Below, in pieces: positions 12,226 through 21,692 of a DNA stretch of 64,000 nt. Every line of letters begins with the position of its first letter. The first letter of the stretch is position 1. The stretch spans positions 724,123,931-724,187,930 of the forward strand of contig CM054057.1 in NCBI GenBank assembly GCA_028641055.1, read 5' to 3'. Both the position numbers and the translations under genes were made by a program. Source of the stretch: Alopecurus myosuroides (taxonomy: Eukaryota; Streptophyta; Magnoliopsida; Poales; Poaceae). The notes under the pieces were generated by a model that saw only the letters and a program-made list of their open reading frames with translations, ran no database searches and was not told the origin of the DNA.

Positions 12226-13455
12226 CTATGTGTAGTAAGGACGTAGCTGAGCCACGTTCCATGGTCGTTCACGCTCTTGCATCGAGGAGGTGGAATGAGC
12301 AGTATCATTCACATAATCCGACTCTTCCCTTGCATCTACCAGATAATACGATCCATTGTGTAGATTTTGGCTTATAATGAACGGACCCTCCCATGGGGGA
12401 GATAACTTGTGCTTTCCCTCCTTGGATTGCGCCAAACGTAGCACCAGGTCTCCTTCTTGGAAAACACGCGTCTTGACCCGGCGGCCATGATATCGCCGTA
12501 AATCCTGCTGATATATTGCGGACCGCTCCAAGGCTTGTTCCCTCTGCTCTTCTAACATGTCCACTGCATCTTGCCGGGTCTTCTCATTCTCTAACTCAAC
12601 ATAAGCCGACACTCGTGGCGAGTCATGGATAATATCGCTTGGGAGAACTGCCTCTGCACCATAAACCCTAAAAAACGGAGTCATCTGAGTAGACCTGTTA
12701 GGTGTAGTATTGATTCCCCAAACAACGGAAGGTAACTCCTCAACCCATTCTCCAGCAGCTCTGAGACACGGGACTCGTAGTCGTGGTTTTAACCCACGAA
12801 GTAGCTCTTGGTTTGGTCTCTCCACCTGACCATTGGCTTGTAGATGGGCCACCGCGGCTACATCTAGTCGAATGCCATTGTTTCCACAGAACTTCTCCAT
12901 CTCTCCTAAGGACATATTGGTTCCATTGTCCGTGATTATGCTGTGGGGGTATCCAAACCGGTATATGATCTTCTTCAAGAATTTCATAGATGTGGCCGCC
13001 TCGTAGTTCGTGACTGGCATGACCTCAACCCACTTTGTGAACTTATCGATGGCCACCAGTAAATGAGTCTTTTTGCACGGAGACATATGGAAAGGGCCTA
13101 CCATATCCATACCCCAAACAGCAAATGGCCAGGTCAATGGGATTGTCCGCAGCTCCATAGCCGGCACATGGATTTGCCGAGCATACCTCTGGCATCCATC
13201 ACACCTTGCCACCAAGCGTTCTGCATTTGCCAAAGCTGTAAGCCAAAAGAATCTGTGCCGATACGCCTTGGCCACAAGGGATCTTGTGGAGGCATGATGT
13301 CCACAATCACCTTCATGAATTTCCTTCAATATTTGCCGGCCTTCCTCTGGAGCTACGCAGCGTAAAAAGACACCTGTAGTACTTATCTTGTAAAGCTCAC
13401 CACCAATGATAGAATACCCTTTTGCCCGTGTCTGGATTTGCCGGGCTACGACTTC
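12226..13455 (-). pseudogene. pol: Element J integrase
   Basis: An open run of 367 codons from 13329 plus the preceding stretch in the same frame. The zinc finger is H-x3-H then C-x2-C (GHHASTRS ... RCDGCQRY). The catalytic triad is D in GMDMVGPF, D in ITDNGTN and E in GQVERPNQ. The C-terminal part (LRLAQSKEGKHKLSPPWEGPF) is the usual GPF/Y-like end. Length is normal for a Tat integrase and no chromodomain follows. An in-frame TAG at 13456, where related elements have Gln, cuts it from the rest of pol. Confidence 0.85.
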
Positions 13456-15954
13456 CTACTGTGGTAACTCGCCCCGCAATAGAAACGCCAGGAACAGCTC
13501 AGTCCACTCTGGAATAGCGCGCACCGCGGCCACAAATTCCGAGTCTGGGTCTCGGTTGGCTATTTCTTCTTCTGACTCGGTTTTAACAGAGGGCCGCCAC
13601 AACTCATCCAGGAAAACGTTAGGTGGAACCGGCTCTCAACGAGAGCCGAGTCTTGACAGTGCATCCGCAGCCTCGTTCTTACGTCGGTCAACGTGCTCCA
13701 TCTGGTATCCTGAGAAAGACCCGACGACTTTGTCCACCTATCTGCGGTATGCTGCCATTGTTGCATCCTTCCTGTCCCATGTTCCTGAGACATGTTGTAC
13801 CACAAGATCCGATTCTCAGTAGCACATTATACGCTTAATGTTCATCTCCTTTGCTACACGTAATCCATGTAACAAGGCCTCGTACTCAGCTATGTTGTTA
13901 GAGCAATCAAAGTGAATTTGCAAAACATAATGTAACTTATCTTCTTTTGGCGATGTGAGCACAATGCCAGCTCCGGATCCTTCATACTGCTTGGAGCCAT
14001 CAAAATGCATAACCCAGGATTCTGAACTTGGCAACAACAAGGGTACGCTTGTCTGAGTCCAATCATTAACAAAATCAACCAACGCGTGAGACTTGATCGC
14101 GGATCGAGGCTCATAATTGATGTGATAATCACCCATCTCGATGGCCCACTTGGCTACCCTTCCTGTAGCATCTGAATTTCTTATGATGTCTTCCATGGGT
14201 ATGGAACTTACCACCGTAATGGGGTGTTCTTGAAAATATGGCTTCAATTTCCGACTGGCCATGAATACCCCCAAAACCAGTTTCTGCTAATGCAGATAAC
14301 GCTACTTTGCTTCAGATAAGACCTCGCCCACATAATAAACCGGCCGTTGCACCGGGTAATCCTTTCCATCATCTTTACGCTCAACCACGACTACTGCACT
14401 AACTCCTCGAGGTCCGGCCGTGACGTACAGCAGCATGGGTTCTTTGGGACCTGGCGCTGCCAGAACCGGTGCTTCAGACAACTGTTTCTTGAGAGCTTCG
14501 AACGCCTCATCCGCCTCTTGATCCCATACGAATTTGTCTGTTTTCTTAAGGAGTCGGTATAAGGGTATTGCTTTTTCTCCGAGCCGAGATATGAACCGGC
14601 TTAGTGCTGCTACGCATCCTGTAAGTTTCTGGACATGTTTCAATTCCTCTGGCTTTTTTAGGCTCTGAATAGCCTTGATCTTCTCCGGGTTAGCTTCGAT
14701 TCCCCGCTCAGAAATGATGAAACCGAGTAATTTCCCCGCAGGAACTCCGAACACACATTTTGTTGGGTTGAGCTTCATTTGATATCTCCTCAGGTTTTTG
14801 AATGTCCCTTTCAGGTCATCAATGAATGTTTCTGCGTTCCTTGTTTTGATCACCACATCATCAACATAAGCATGGACATTGCACCCAATATGATCCTCGA
14901 AACACGTTTGAATGCACCGTTGATATGTTGCGCCAGCATTTTTCAATCCAAAGGTCATGGTTTTGTAACAAAAGGCTCCAAAGGGGGTTATGAATGACGT
15001 CTTCTCCCAATCCTCCTCTTTGAGCTTTATCTGATGATACCCGGAATAGGCATCCAGAAAACATAGCAGGTCACTTCCCGCCACTACATCTATGATCTGG
15101 TCTATCCTTGGAAGGGCAAACGGATCTTTTGGACAGTGCTTGTTGAGGCTCGTGTAATCTATGCACATTCTCCACTCGTTATTCTTTTTCAACACTAAAA
15201 CCGGGTTTGCCAACCACTGGGGGTGGAAAACCTCCATGATAAAGCCGGCTGCTAAGAGCCGAGCCACCTCTGCTCCTATAGCTTTTCTTCTTTCCTGATT
15301 CATTTTCCTCAAACCCTGCTTCACTGGCCGGGACTTGGGATCGACGTGTAAGCTGTGTTCAGCAAGTTCGGTCGGGATACCCTGCATGTCGCTAGGTGTC
15401 CAAGCAAAAACATCCTGATTCTCGCAGATAAACTCGATGAGCGTGCCTTCCTCCATGCTATCCAGGTTTGACCATATGGCAAACTGCTTGTAAGAATCAC
15501 CCTCAATGAAAGCCACCATCTTTGTGTCTTGGGCCGCTTTAAACTTAGCTCTTTCATCATCGGTGTTTGGTTTTTTCAAAGCGGTTCGATCTTCCGGGTC
15601 TACCTGAGACCGGTAATACCTGAGTTCTTCCTTTGCACATGTTTGTTCTGCAAGTGCCGCATCTCCCTCATCACACTCTGCTGCCACAGCCCTGTTCCCA
15701 TGTATAGTGATGGTTCGTTTAGGACCCAGAATCTTTAGCTGTAAGTAGACATAACACGGCCTTGCCATGAATTTGGTGTAAGCCGGCCTTCCAAACAGTG
15801 CATGATAAGGACTACGCAACTTCACCACCTCGAATGTGAGCCACTCTACTCTGTAATTGTCCTTGGATTCTCCAAAAGCAACCTCCAGTGTTATATTTCC
15901 TTGAGGGCAGGCCGAGTGTCCTGGCACAATTCCATGGAAAACTGTGGAGCTTTT
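13456..15954 (-). pseudogene. pol: Element J reverse transcriptase and RNase H
   Basis: RT lies in the 15927-14302 run: FLDAYSGYHQIKL, then the catalytic box AYVDDVVIK near 14860. The tail carries the RNase H start, and an in-frame TAG at 14302 (CAT-TAG-CAG where CAG-CAG is expected) interrupts it. RNase H continues at 14274-13816 (VMHFDGSKQYEGSGAGIV) and has further stops near 13816, 13736 and 13638. The frame is unchanged from protease to integrase, so RT is broken by stops only. It would have copied element RNA in the virus-like particle. Confidence 0.85.
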
Positions 15955-17010
15955 CTACAGCTGAGACTCCTTGAGCCCCATACGTAAAAAGGTCTCCCAA
16001 TATAGGATATCGATACTACTTCCGCCATCCATCAGAACCTTCTTTAGCTCATAGCCATTGACCTGCGACGCTACCACCAAAGCTAGCACACCCGGATGTT
16101 CTATTGCTTCCGGGTGATCCCTTCTACTCCATGTTACTTCCTGATCTGACCATCTCATATATCTTGGAACACCTGAAGAAACCGAATTTACAGCTCTTTT
16201 GAGTATCTTCCTCTCTCTCTTGGAAGTCCCGGTGGTGTGAACATGATACTGCCCTAGCTGCTTTGGGTTACTCTGAAAGCCCCCTGCACCACCTTGGTTG
16301 TTACCCGGGTTACCAGCTCCTGCGTTACCTGCGGGGGGTAGCCCGTTGCCCGGGTTTCCACCCAGACCTGGTCCCCCTCCCTGACCTGCGCCTTGCAGGG
16401 CTTTCTGTATTTCTTTGTTTTTCCACCTCTGTAGGTCCACACATTGCTCCAATGAATGAATAGCCGGCCTGCCGTTCCTACTATGGCGCAGGCAAGGCAT
16501 CTTGAAAGCTTCTATGTGATTAGTCGGCCGGGGTGGCCCCTGATAATTGTTTCCTCCGTTGAAGTTTCCTCCGTTAAAGCTTCCATCCGCTCTGGGTCTC
16601 GCAAACCCGGCTTCAACACTAGCGACTAACTCGGAGCCTCCCTCATACGGGTGTTTATGTTGATTGTTTCCATTGCCGCCATTGCTACCTCCATTGTTAT
16701 TCGGCGCAGCCCCATTACCGGTTCTTCCATTATTGTTCACACTAGCTTTTCCCTTCTTGTCCTCGATATCTTCTTCTATGGTGTCAGTGGAGGCATGCTT
16801 GTTGCATGCGTCCATCAACTCCCCCATAGTAATTTCTGAAACATGCCTGCTGGATTTCATGCGTACCAATTTTTGCACCAAGGGCGTATATCTGCATGTC
16901 TTCGCCATAGCTTGTATCGCATCCTTTGGGATGGATATCAGTGGAAGAGTGGAGTATCTCCATGACTCGGCGCACCTAGCTACATGCCGACTCTCCCTTT
17001 CTCTGCACAC
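15955..17010 (-). pseudogene. gag-pol: Element J gag C-terminus and protease
   Basis: Carries the Asn/Gly-rich gag linker, a Cys-His segment (CLRHSRNGRPAIHSLEQC) in place of a standard CCHC knuckle, and the protease site LMDGGSSIDILY, with DGGS replacing the common DTGA. The run ends at a TAG at 15955; element B has CAG (SQLQKS) at the same place. A frameshift near 16925 joins it to the gag frame upstream. Confidence 0.8.
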
Positions 17011-19004
17011 ACCGATCTAAGTCGTCAATCGTGTATAATTTCCTGCAAGTTCCATGAAAGTGCTTGACGAAAGCCGACTTGAGATTGCTCCATGAACTGA
17101 TTGATTTCTCAGGCAGGTTATTGAACCATAGTTTAGCTGCTCCTTCGGACATCATGAGATACATAAACTTGTCTTGGAGCTTTTCTGAAGCGTTGCGAAT
17201 AGACATGGCCATCTCATAACTGCTTAACTAGGTCTCAGGATCCATGGTTGGCTCATAGTTGACAACTTTACCCGGCTCCTTGAACTTGTCCGGATAAGGC
17301 TCGGCCCTGATAGCGTCTGATAAGCATTTGGGTCCGGCTAAGTTTGTCAACACTGGCCTTACTCTCGAAACGTGTGAAACCTCGGCGGCTGCAGTGGGAG
17401 GCGCGCCAACGACTGGACCTCGGACTGCAGACCCGGCTGCACTCCTTGCCCGAGAACTATCCAAGATAGCCTGTGCTGCTGAGACCGCGGGAGCTGCTGG
17501 CCTAAGTGGAGGAGGCGGCATTTGCTGCTGCTCTGCCCTCCGCCGCGCTGATGCCGACTGAAGGTTCCTTGTATTGCCTTCTTGCCGACTGATATATGGC
17601 GTCCCGTGCATCCCGCTCCTGTTGTCCGGGTAATTGGCTTGCTGAGCCACCGTGGTGCGTAGCATCTCTATAGCCCGTCGGGTCTCTATCGCTTGGGGTG
17701 ATTCTTCCAGCGGAATACGGTCGAGCGCTGAAGTTGCGGCGTACACATTATACATAGGGTTATTAAAGTCACCCGGTGGGGTATGAAATCGTGACGGTGG
17801 TGGCTGCACAGCGTCGCCCCCGGTCACCCCAACAGGTAGTACATTTGACCCGGTCGGCACATTAGCCGGTTGTCCCCAAGCGTTGCTCCTGCATACCGGT
17901 TCCTTGATTCACAATCGGGATCGGCTGGTATTGAGGTGTAACAAACAATGCGACCGACTGTAGGGCCCCGCCTGTCGCAGGCAATCTCGTTTGATGCCTC
18001 TGATTATATGCCCTAGTCGTTTGAGCCTGTATACGATCATCTAACTCATCCAACTGACGTTGACGCACAACCATCTGTAATTTCTCGGCTTCTACATCTC
18101 TCCTCTGTTATTCCAATGCTCGGCGGGCCAAATCCAGGTCTCTGGCCCGGGCCGCCGCGTTCTCCGGGGTTATCACCGTTGCCAATACTGTAGGATCCAA
18201 GATCAAGTTGTTGCTGAACAGAGCCAGATTTGGTGGGTGTGAAGTTCCCGCACCGGCCGTTCTGTTCGCCCTAAACCCGAACATGTTCCTGTGATGGGCA
18301 GTTTCGCCTGTTTCGCTTGTGACGGACGTTTGCTCGCCATCGACCCTGGCTCCAGCCGGGTTTGCATTAACCGGAGCCTGTTGTTGGGCCAGCGCTTGCG
18401 CCGCGGCTAATGTCACATCACCCTGGTTTAGATTTATCACAGGGGCTGTCTAGACCTCGACTCGGCGCGCAATGCCTGGTGAAGATTCATATTCTTCTTC
18501 TTCGCAGCTATCCTCCTCATTCTGATCTTCGAGCAGATGCAGGATAGATTCGGTATCGTCATCCTTATTCACCCGGCCACGCGGGGTCCATGGCGGCTCC
18601 TCCGGCTGTTCCCTCTTCGTGGTGGGTGCTACCTCCGGTTCTGCCGTGCCTACCGACTCTCCGCCATCCGATTGAACGCAAGTGGCGGCCCCTGACACAG
18701 AATCGTGCTCATTATTGTCAGAAATTAAACCAGACGTACGTACCATACCCACGAAGACGTTGACGCGGCCGATCGTGATGACAGATCCGGTTTCCAGCAA
18801 GTCCGACTCTGGCCCCCAGCCAGAGTCGTCCACAATCTTCTCTCCCTCGGGGTTGGTGACGATCTCGCCGACAACGAGGTTCTTCATACTTTCCAGAGTT
18901 TCTCCCGTGATGTAAACACCTTTGGACGTAGGCCCCATGGTGGGCGCCAAATGTCGTGGGATAGTCACAGCAGACGTTACCATAGGTAACTTGGTTTGGG
19001 GCAA
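16976..19004 (-). pseudogene. gag: Element J gag, several stops and frameshifts
   Basis: Matches element B's gag along its length, including KCLSDAIRAEPYPDKFKEPG and AAKLWFNNLPEKSI, which belong to the retrotransposon gag domain (about 17350-16976). Breaks: stops at 18450, 18108, 17228 and 16976, and a frame change near 17870. At 17228 and 16976 element B has Trp where J has TAG, and at 18108 Gln where J has TAA. The reading frame is open upstream through the primer site into the LTR, as in B. The N-terminal half is acidic, then Pro/Ala-rich, with no recognised domain. Confidence 0.8.
18931..18949 (-). other. Element J primer binding site
   Basis: The minus strand reads TGGCGCCCACCATGGGGCC just inside the LTR end at 18952. 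It is the same site as in element B apart from one base (CAT for CGT). The TGGCGCC core suggests a tRNA-Arg type primer; the tRNA identity is uncertain. Confidence 0.75.
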
Positions 19005-19518
19005 ATCGACTCTGGTGTTTGGGGAGAGGGTTTAGCTCGGATTGGACACAAGAATTATCCTGGTTCAGCCTCTCCATCGGAGATAATAGCTTACTTCCAG
19101 CTAGGATTTTATTAGCTATCAATCTAGAGGCTCGGACGGCAATGTCGCCGAGACTCCAAATCTAGGGTTACAAATACTGGCTCTCGTACCTCTCGAATAA
19201 CTTGGATCTATCAATCTCTCTCATCTATGCCGGGAGGACCGGTTTATATAACATCCGGTTTCCTGACTTTCCTTACAAGATACCTCCTGAGTCCTATTCG
19301 GGGTCTACATATAACCCTAAATTACTCTCCGTGAACTGTCGTACCTTGGAATCCACGGTTTAGATCGCCTTTTGGTCTTCTAGAACTTCCTTTCCTTGAG
19401 CCGGGTCACCGATACAATTGCCGGCCCATCATCACTTTACGAGGTCTTCACCCAAACTACCTCCAGCCGGGTCTTTATCCTCCCCCCATGGCCCTATCGG
19501 GTTAACATCCCCCCAACA
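18952..19518 (-). repeat. Element J 5' LTR, 567 bp
   Basis: Plus-strand left end TGTCGTGGGATAGTC, right end CCCCCCAACA, with the primer site at its inner edge. It aligns with element B's LTR at both ends (TGTCGTGGGAT ... GGGTTA), so the two are sister families. The right flank is element I's ORF, with TGCAC as candidate target-site copy; the partner copy is off window. Confidence 0.85.
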
Positions 19519-19842
19519 TGCACCCTTCCAAGCAATAAATTCTTCAATTTGTTCCACATCATATAATTCATAATTTCCATTAACATATGAAGATATGGTA
19601 ACATTATCATTATACTCACATTGGAAAGGGAGGTGTTTATACCTCCTACAGCAGCAAGATTTATCAAAGCAATAAGTAACATTATAAGTAGAGCACAAGT
19701 TTTTAGCATAGTCATGTAATTTATTAAGTTGATCCCATAAGTGTATTCCTTTTTGTGACAAGCGGTGTTCCTTATAATATTTTTGTTGTTCATCCATGAA
19801 CCCACCTTGCCTAAAATATCTAGTTTCAAAGACATCAAACAT
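19519..19842 (-). pseudogene. Element I first ORF, Cys-rich, not gag-like, cut by element J
   Basis: From ATG 19842 (MFDVFETRYFRQGGFMDEQQ) an open frame of 108 codons runs into element J. An upstream frame exists, but its sequence matches the untranslated leader of element D, which ends at D's gag ATG in the same place, so this ATG is the likely start. The product has a compact Cys cluster (CFDKSCCCRRYKHLPFQC) followed by an acidic stretch (YELYDVEQIEEFIAWKG). I recognise no gag domain. The Cys cluster may bind metal or nucleic acid. The remainder of the protein is off window. Confidence 0.6.
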
Positions 19843-20007
19843 TGATAGAAAGCATGATAAAGAAAAAATAACAACTAGAATAAGAAGTAATTTTTTGTTT
19901 GTTTTTGATAAAGAGAAGCAAACAAGGCAAAAATAAAAACAAGACAATAAACCAAATAAAGAGGTTGAGAGTGAGAGACTCCCCTTTCCAGAAGACTTCC
20001 TTCTCCT

Positions 20008-20021
20008 CGGCAACGGTGCCA
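20008..20021 (-). other. Element I primer binding site (tRNA-Asp type)
   Basis: The minus strand reads TGGCACCGTTGCCG, one mismatch from the 3' end of plant tRNA-Asp (TGGCGCCGTTGCCG). It sits ten bases inside the LTR end at 20032. Confidence 0.8.
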
Positions 20022-20031
20022 GAAAAATCCT

Positions 20032-21604
20032 TGATGCACTTTGTTGCGAACCTCAAGAGGAGGGTGTGATGAGCACAGCGGTAGGAGTTTTTCCCTTAGT
20101 TAAGAACCAGAGTTATAAATCCAGTAGGAGAAAGATAATCTTGGGAAGGTTGATGCCACTGACGTTGGTGCTGGCGCTTCACCGGTGTCAGCAACAACGT
20201 GGAACCTGCACACAACACAACCAAAATACTTTGCCGCAACGGTACAGTGAGGTTGTCAATCTCACCGGTCTTACTGAAAACAAAGATTAGACGTATAGTG
20301 TGGAAAAATAGTGTATGCTTGTAGTAAGTAAAGAAATCATGAAATTGTTGTGGTTTGTTTAACAGTGTGGAAAACGGACCGGGGTTCGTAGTTTCACTAG
20401 TGGTGTCTCTCCATAAAAGATAGCACGCTGGGTGAACAAATTACAGCTGGGCAATTGACAAATAGAGGTTGCACCGTAGTGCACAATATGACATGAAGAT
20501 TACTATGCTATTTAGTGCGGGCATTACAACAAGATACATAGAACGACATCCATCTGCATCTATGACTAATAATCCAACCTCGGGTTATCATCCGAACCAC
20601 CTTAGTATTAAGTTGCAAGTAACAGATAATTGCATTAAACAAAGTGTCTAATGTAAGCAATGATTATGCACGGGGCACTCTCACCGCTGTTTTCTCCCTA
20701 ATTGCAACAACACATCCTCCCCCTTCACGTTTGTGTCACTCGAGCAAGGCAACAAGGAGGCATGAACCCACTATCGAGCATAAATATTCCCCCTTGGATT
20801 CACTAGCAACTACTTGGCCAGAATAACCACTAGCAACAGAGAGCATGCAAGATCACGAATAACATATGAAAATAAAGACTATAATCAACTTGGCATAAGG
20901 TCAATGTTCATCAGATCCTAGCAAACACACCACAGAGAATTACATAAGATCAATCTCGATCATGATAGGCAGCTCACGTGATCTAAACATGGAGGCATAT
21001 AAGGAGAAGACAACCATCTAGATACAACTACGAACCCGTAGTCCAAGGATGAACTACTCACACATCACTCCGGAGGCCTGCATGGTGATGTAGAAGCCTC
21101 CCGTGATGATCTCCTCTTCGGCATCGTGCCAGAAACAGCTTCAGAACCCCCTGATCTGGGGTTAACGGTGACGGCGGCTGCGGAACTTTTTCGGGGATTT
21201 TGATCAGGTGTTTAGGGTTTTCCATCCGGGGGGCTTAAATAGGCGAAAGGTTAAAGGCGGTGGAGGCCGGGGGGCCCACACCCATAGCTGGTGCGGCCAG
21301 GGGCCGCGCCACCCTATGGTGTGGCCCCCCTGCCGCCCCTCTTCGACCCCTCTTCGGTCTTCTGGATGCTTCGGGGGAAAATAGGACTTCCGGGCTTCGA
21401 ATTTTCCAATTCCGACAATATTTCCAGAACAACTTCTCTGAAACTAAAAAACAGCAGAAAACTGGGAACTGGCTCTGTGGCATCTTGTCAATAGGTTAGT
21501 TCGAAAAATCGATAAAAATGACATAAAGAAGGGAGAAACATGTAGCAATTGGCATAATATCATCATGGAGCATCAGAAATTAGGGATACGTTTATGACGT
21601 ATCA
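20032..21604 (-). repeat. Element I 5' LTR, 1.57 kb
   Basis: Minus-strand start TGATACGTCATAAACG, end near TGCATCA next to the primer site. Near the start it has the GC-rich block around GCGCCACCCTATGGTGTGG and a TATTTAAG box about 60 bp further on. The same arrangement occurs in the LTRs of G, D and F. Confidence 0.85.
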
Positions 21605-21606
21605 AT

Positions 21607-21692
21607 GAGCCTAGCATGTACAGACATGGCCTCAGGACACACGCAATACTACGGTTCTACTTGGCGAGCCTAGCATGTACAGACATGGCCTC
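21607..21692 (+). repeat. Direct duplication in element H, period 59 bp
   Basis: A 27-bp phrase beginning GAGCCTAGCATGTACAGA is at 21607-21633 and again, identical, at 21666-21692. The first copy begins three bases after element I's LTR end. Confidence 0.85.

Larger units (their letters stand above)
9794..19518 (-). mobile_element. Element J: Tat-lineage (RIRE2-like) Ty3 retrotransposon, decayed
   Basis: Minus-strand element with 5' LTR 18952-19518, primer site 18931-18949, gag-PR-RT-RH-INT from 19004 to 12226, and a convergent plus-strand gene cut at 9794 by element A. Its 3' LTR lies off window beyond A. Gag, protease and the antisense gene align with element B, but at family-level divergence. 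At least three frameshifts and about ten stop codons are present, so it is dead. It is inserted in the first ORF of element I. Confidence 0.9.
19519..21604 (-). mobile_element. Element I: Athila-type retrotransposon, 5' part only
   Basis: 5' LTR 20032-21604, primer site 20008-20021, a leader, and the start of its first ORF, which element J cuts at 19519. The rest lies beyond J and A, off window. LTR ends and primer site match those of D, G and F, so it belongs to the same superfamily. It sits in the interior of the copia element H. Confidence 0.85.

Noticed and set aside
13063..13365. Plus-strand frames opposite element J integrase
   Set aside because: Shadows of the HHCC and catalytic region of the minus-strand integrase.
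19432..20013. Longer version of element I's ORF with two apparent membrane segments
   Set aside because: The part before ATG 19842 matches D's untranslated leader, and the part after 19518 is J's LTR; the hydrophobic run is an artefact of translating leader sequence.
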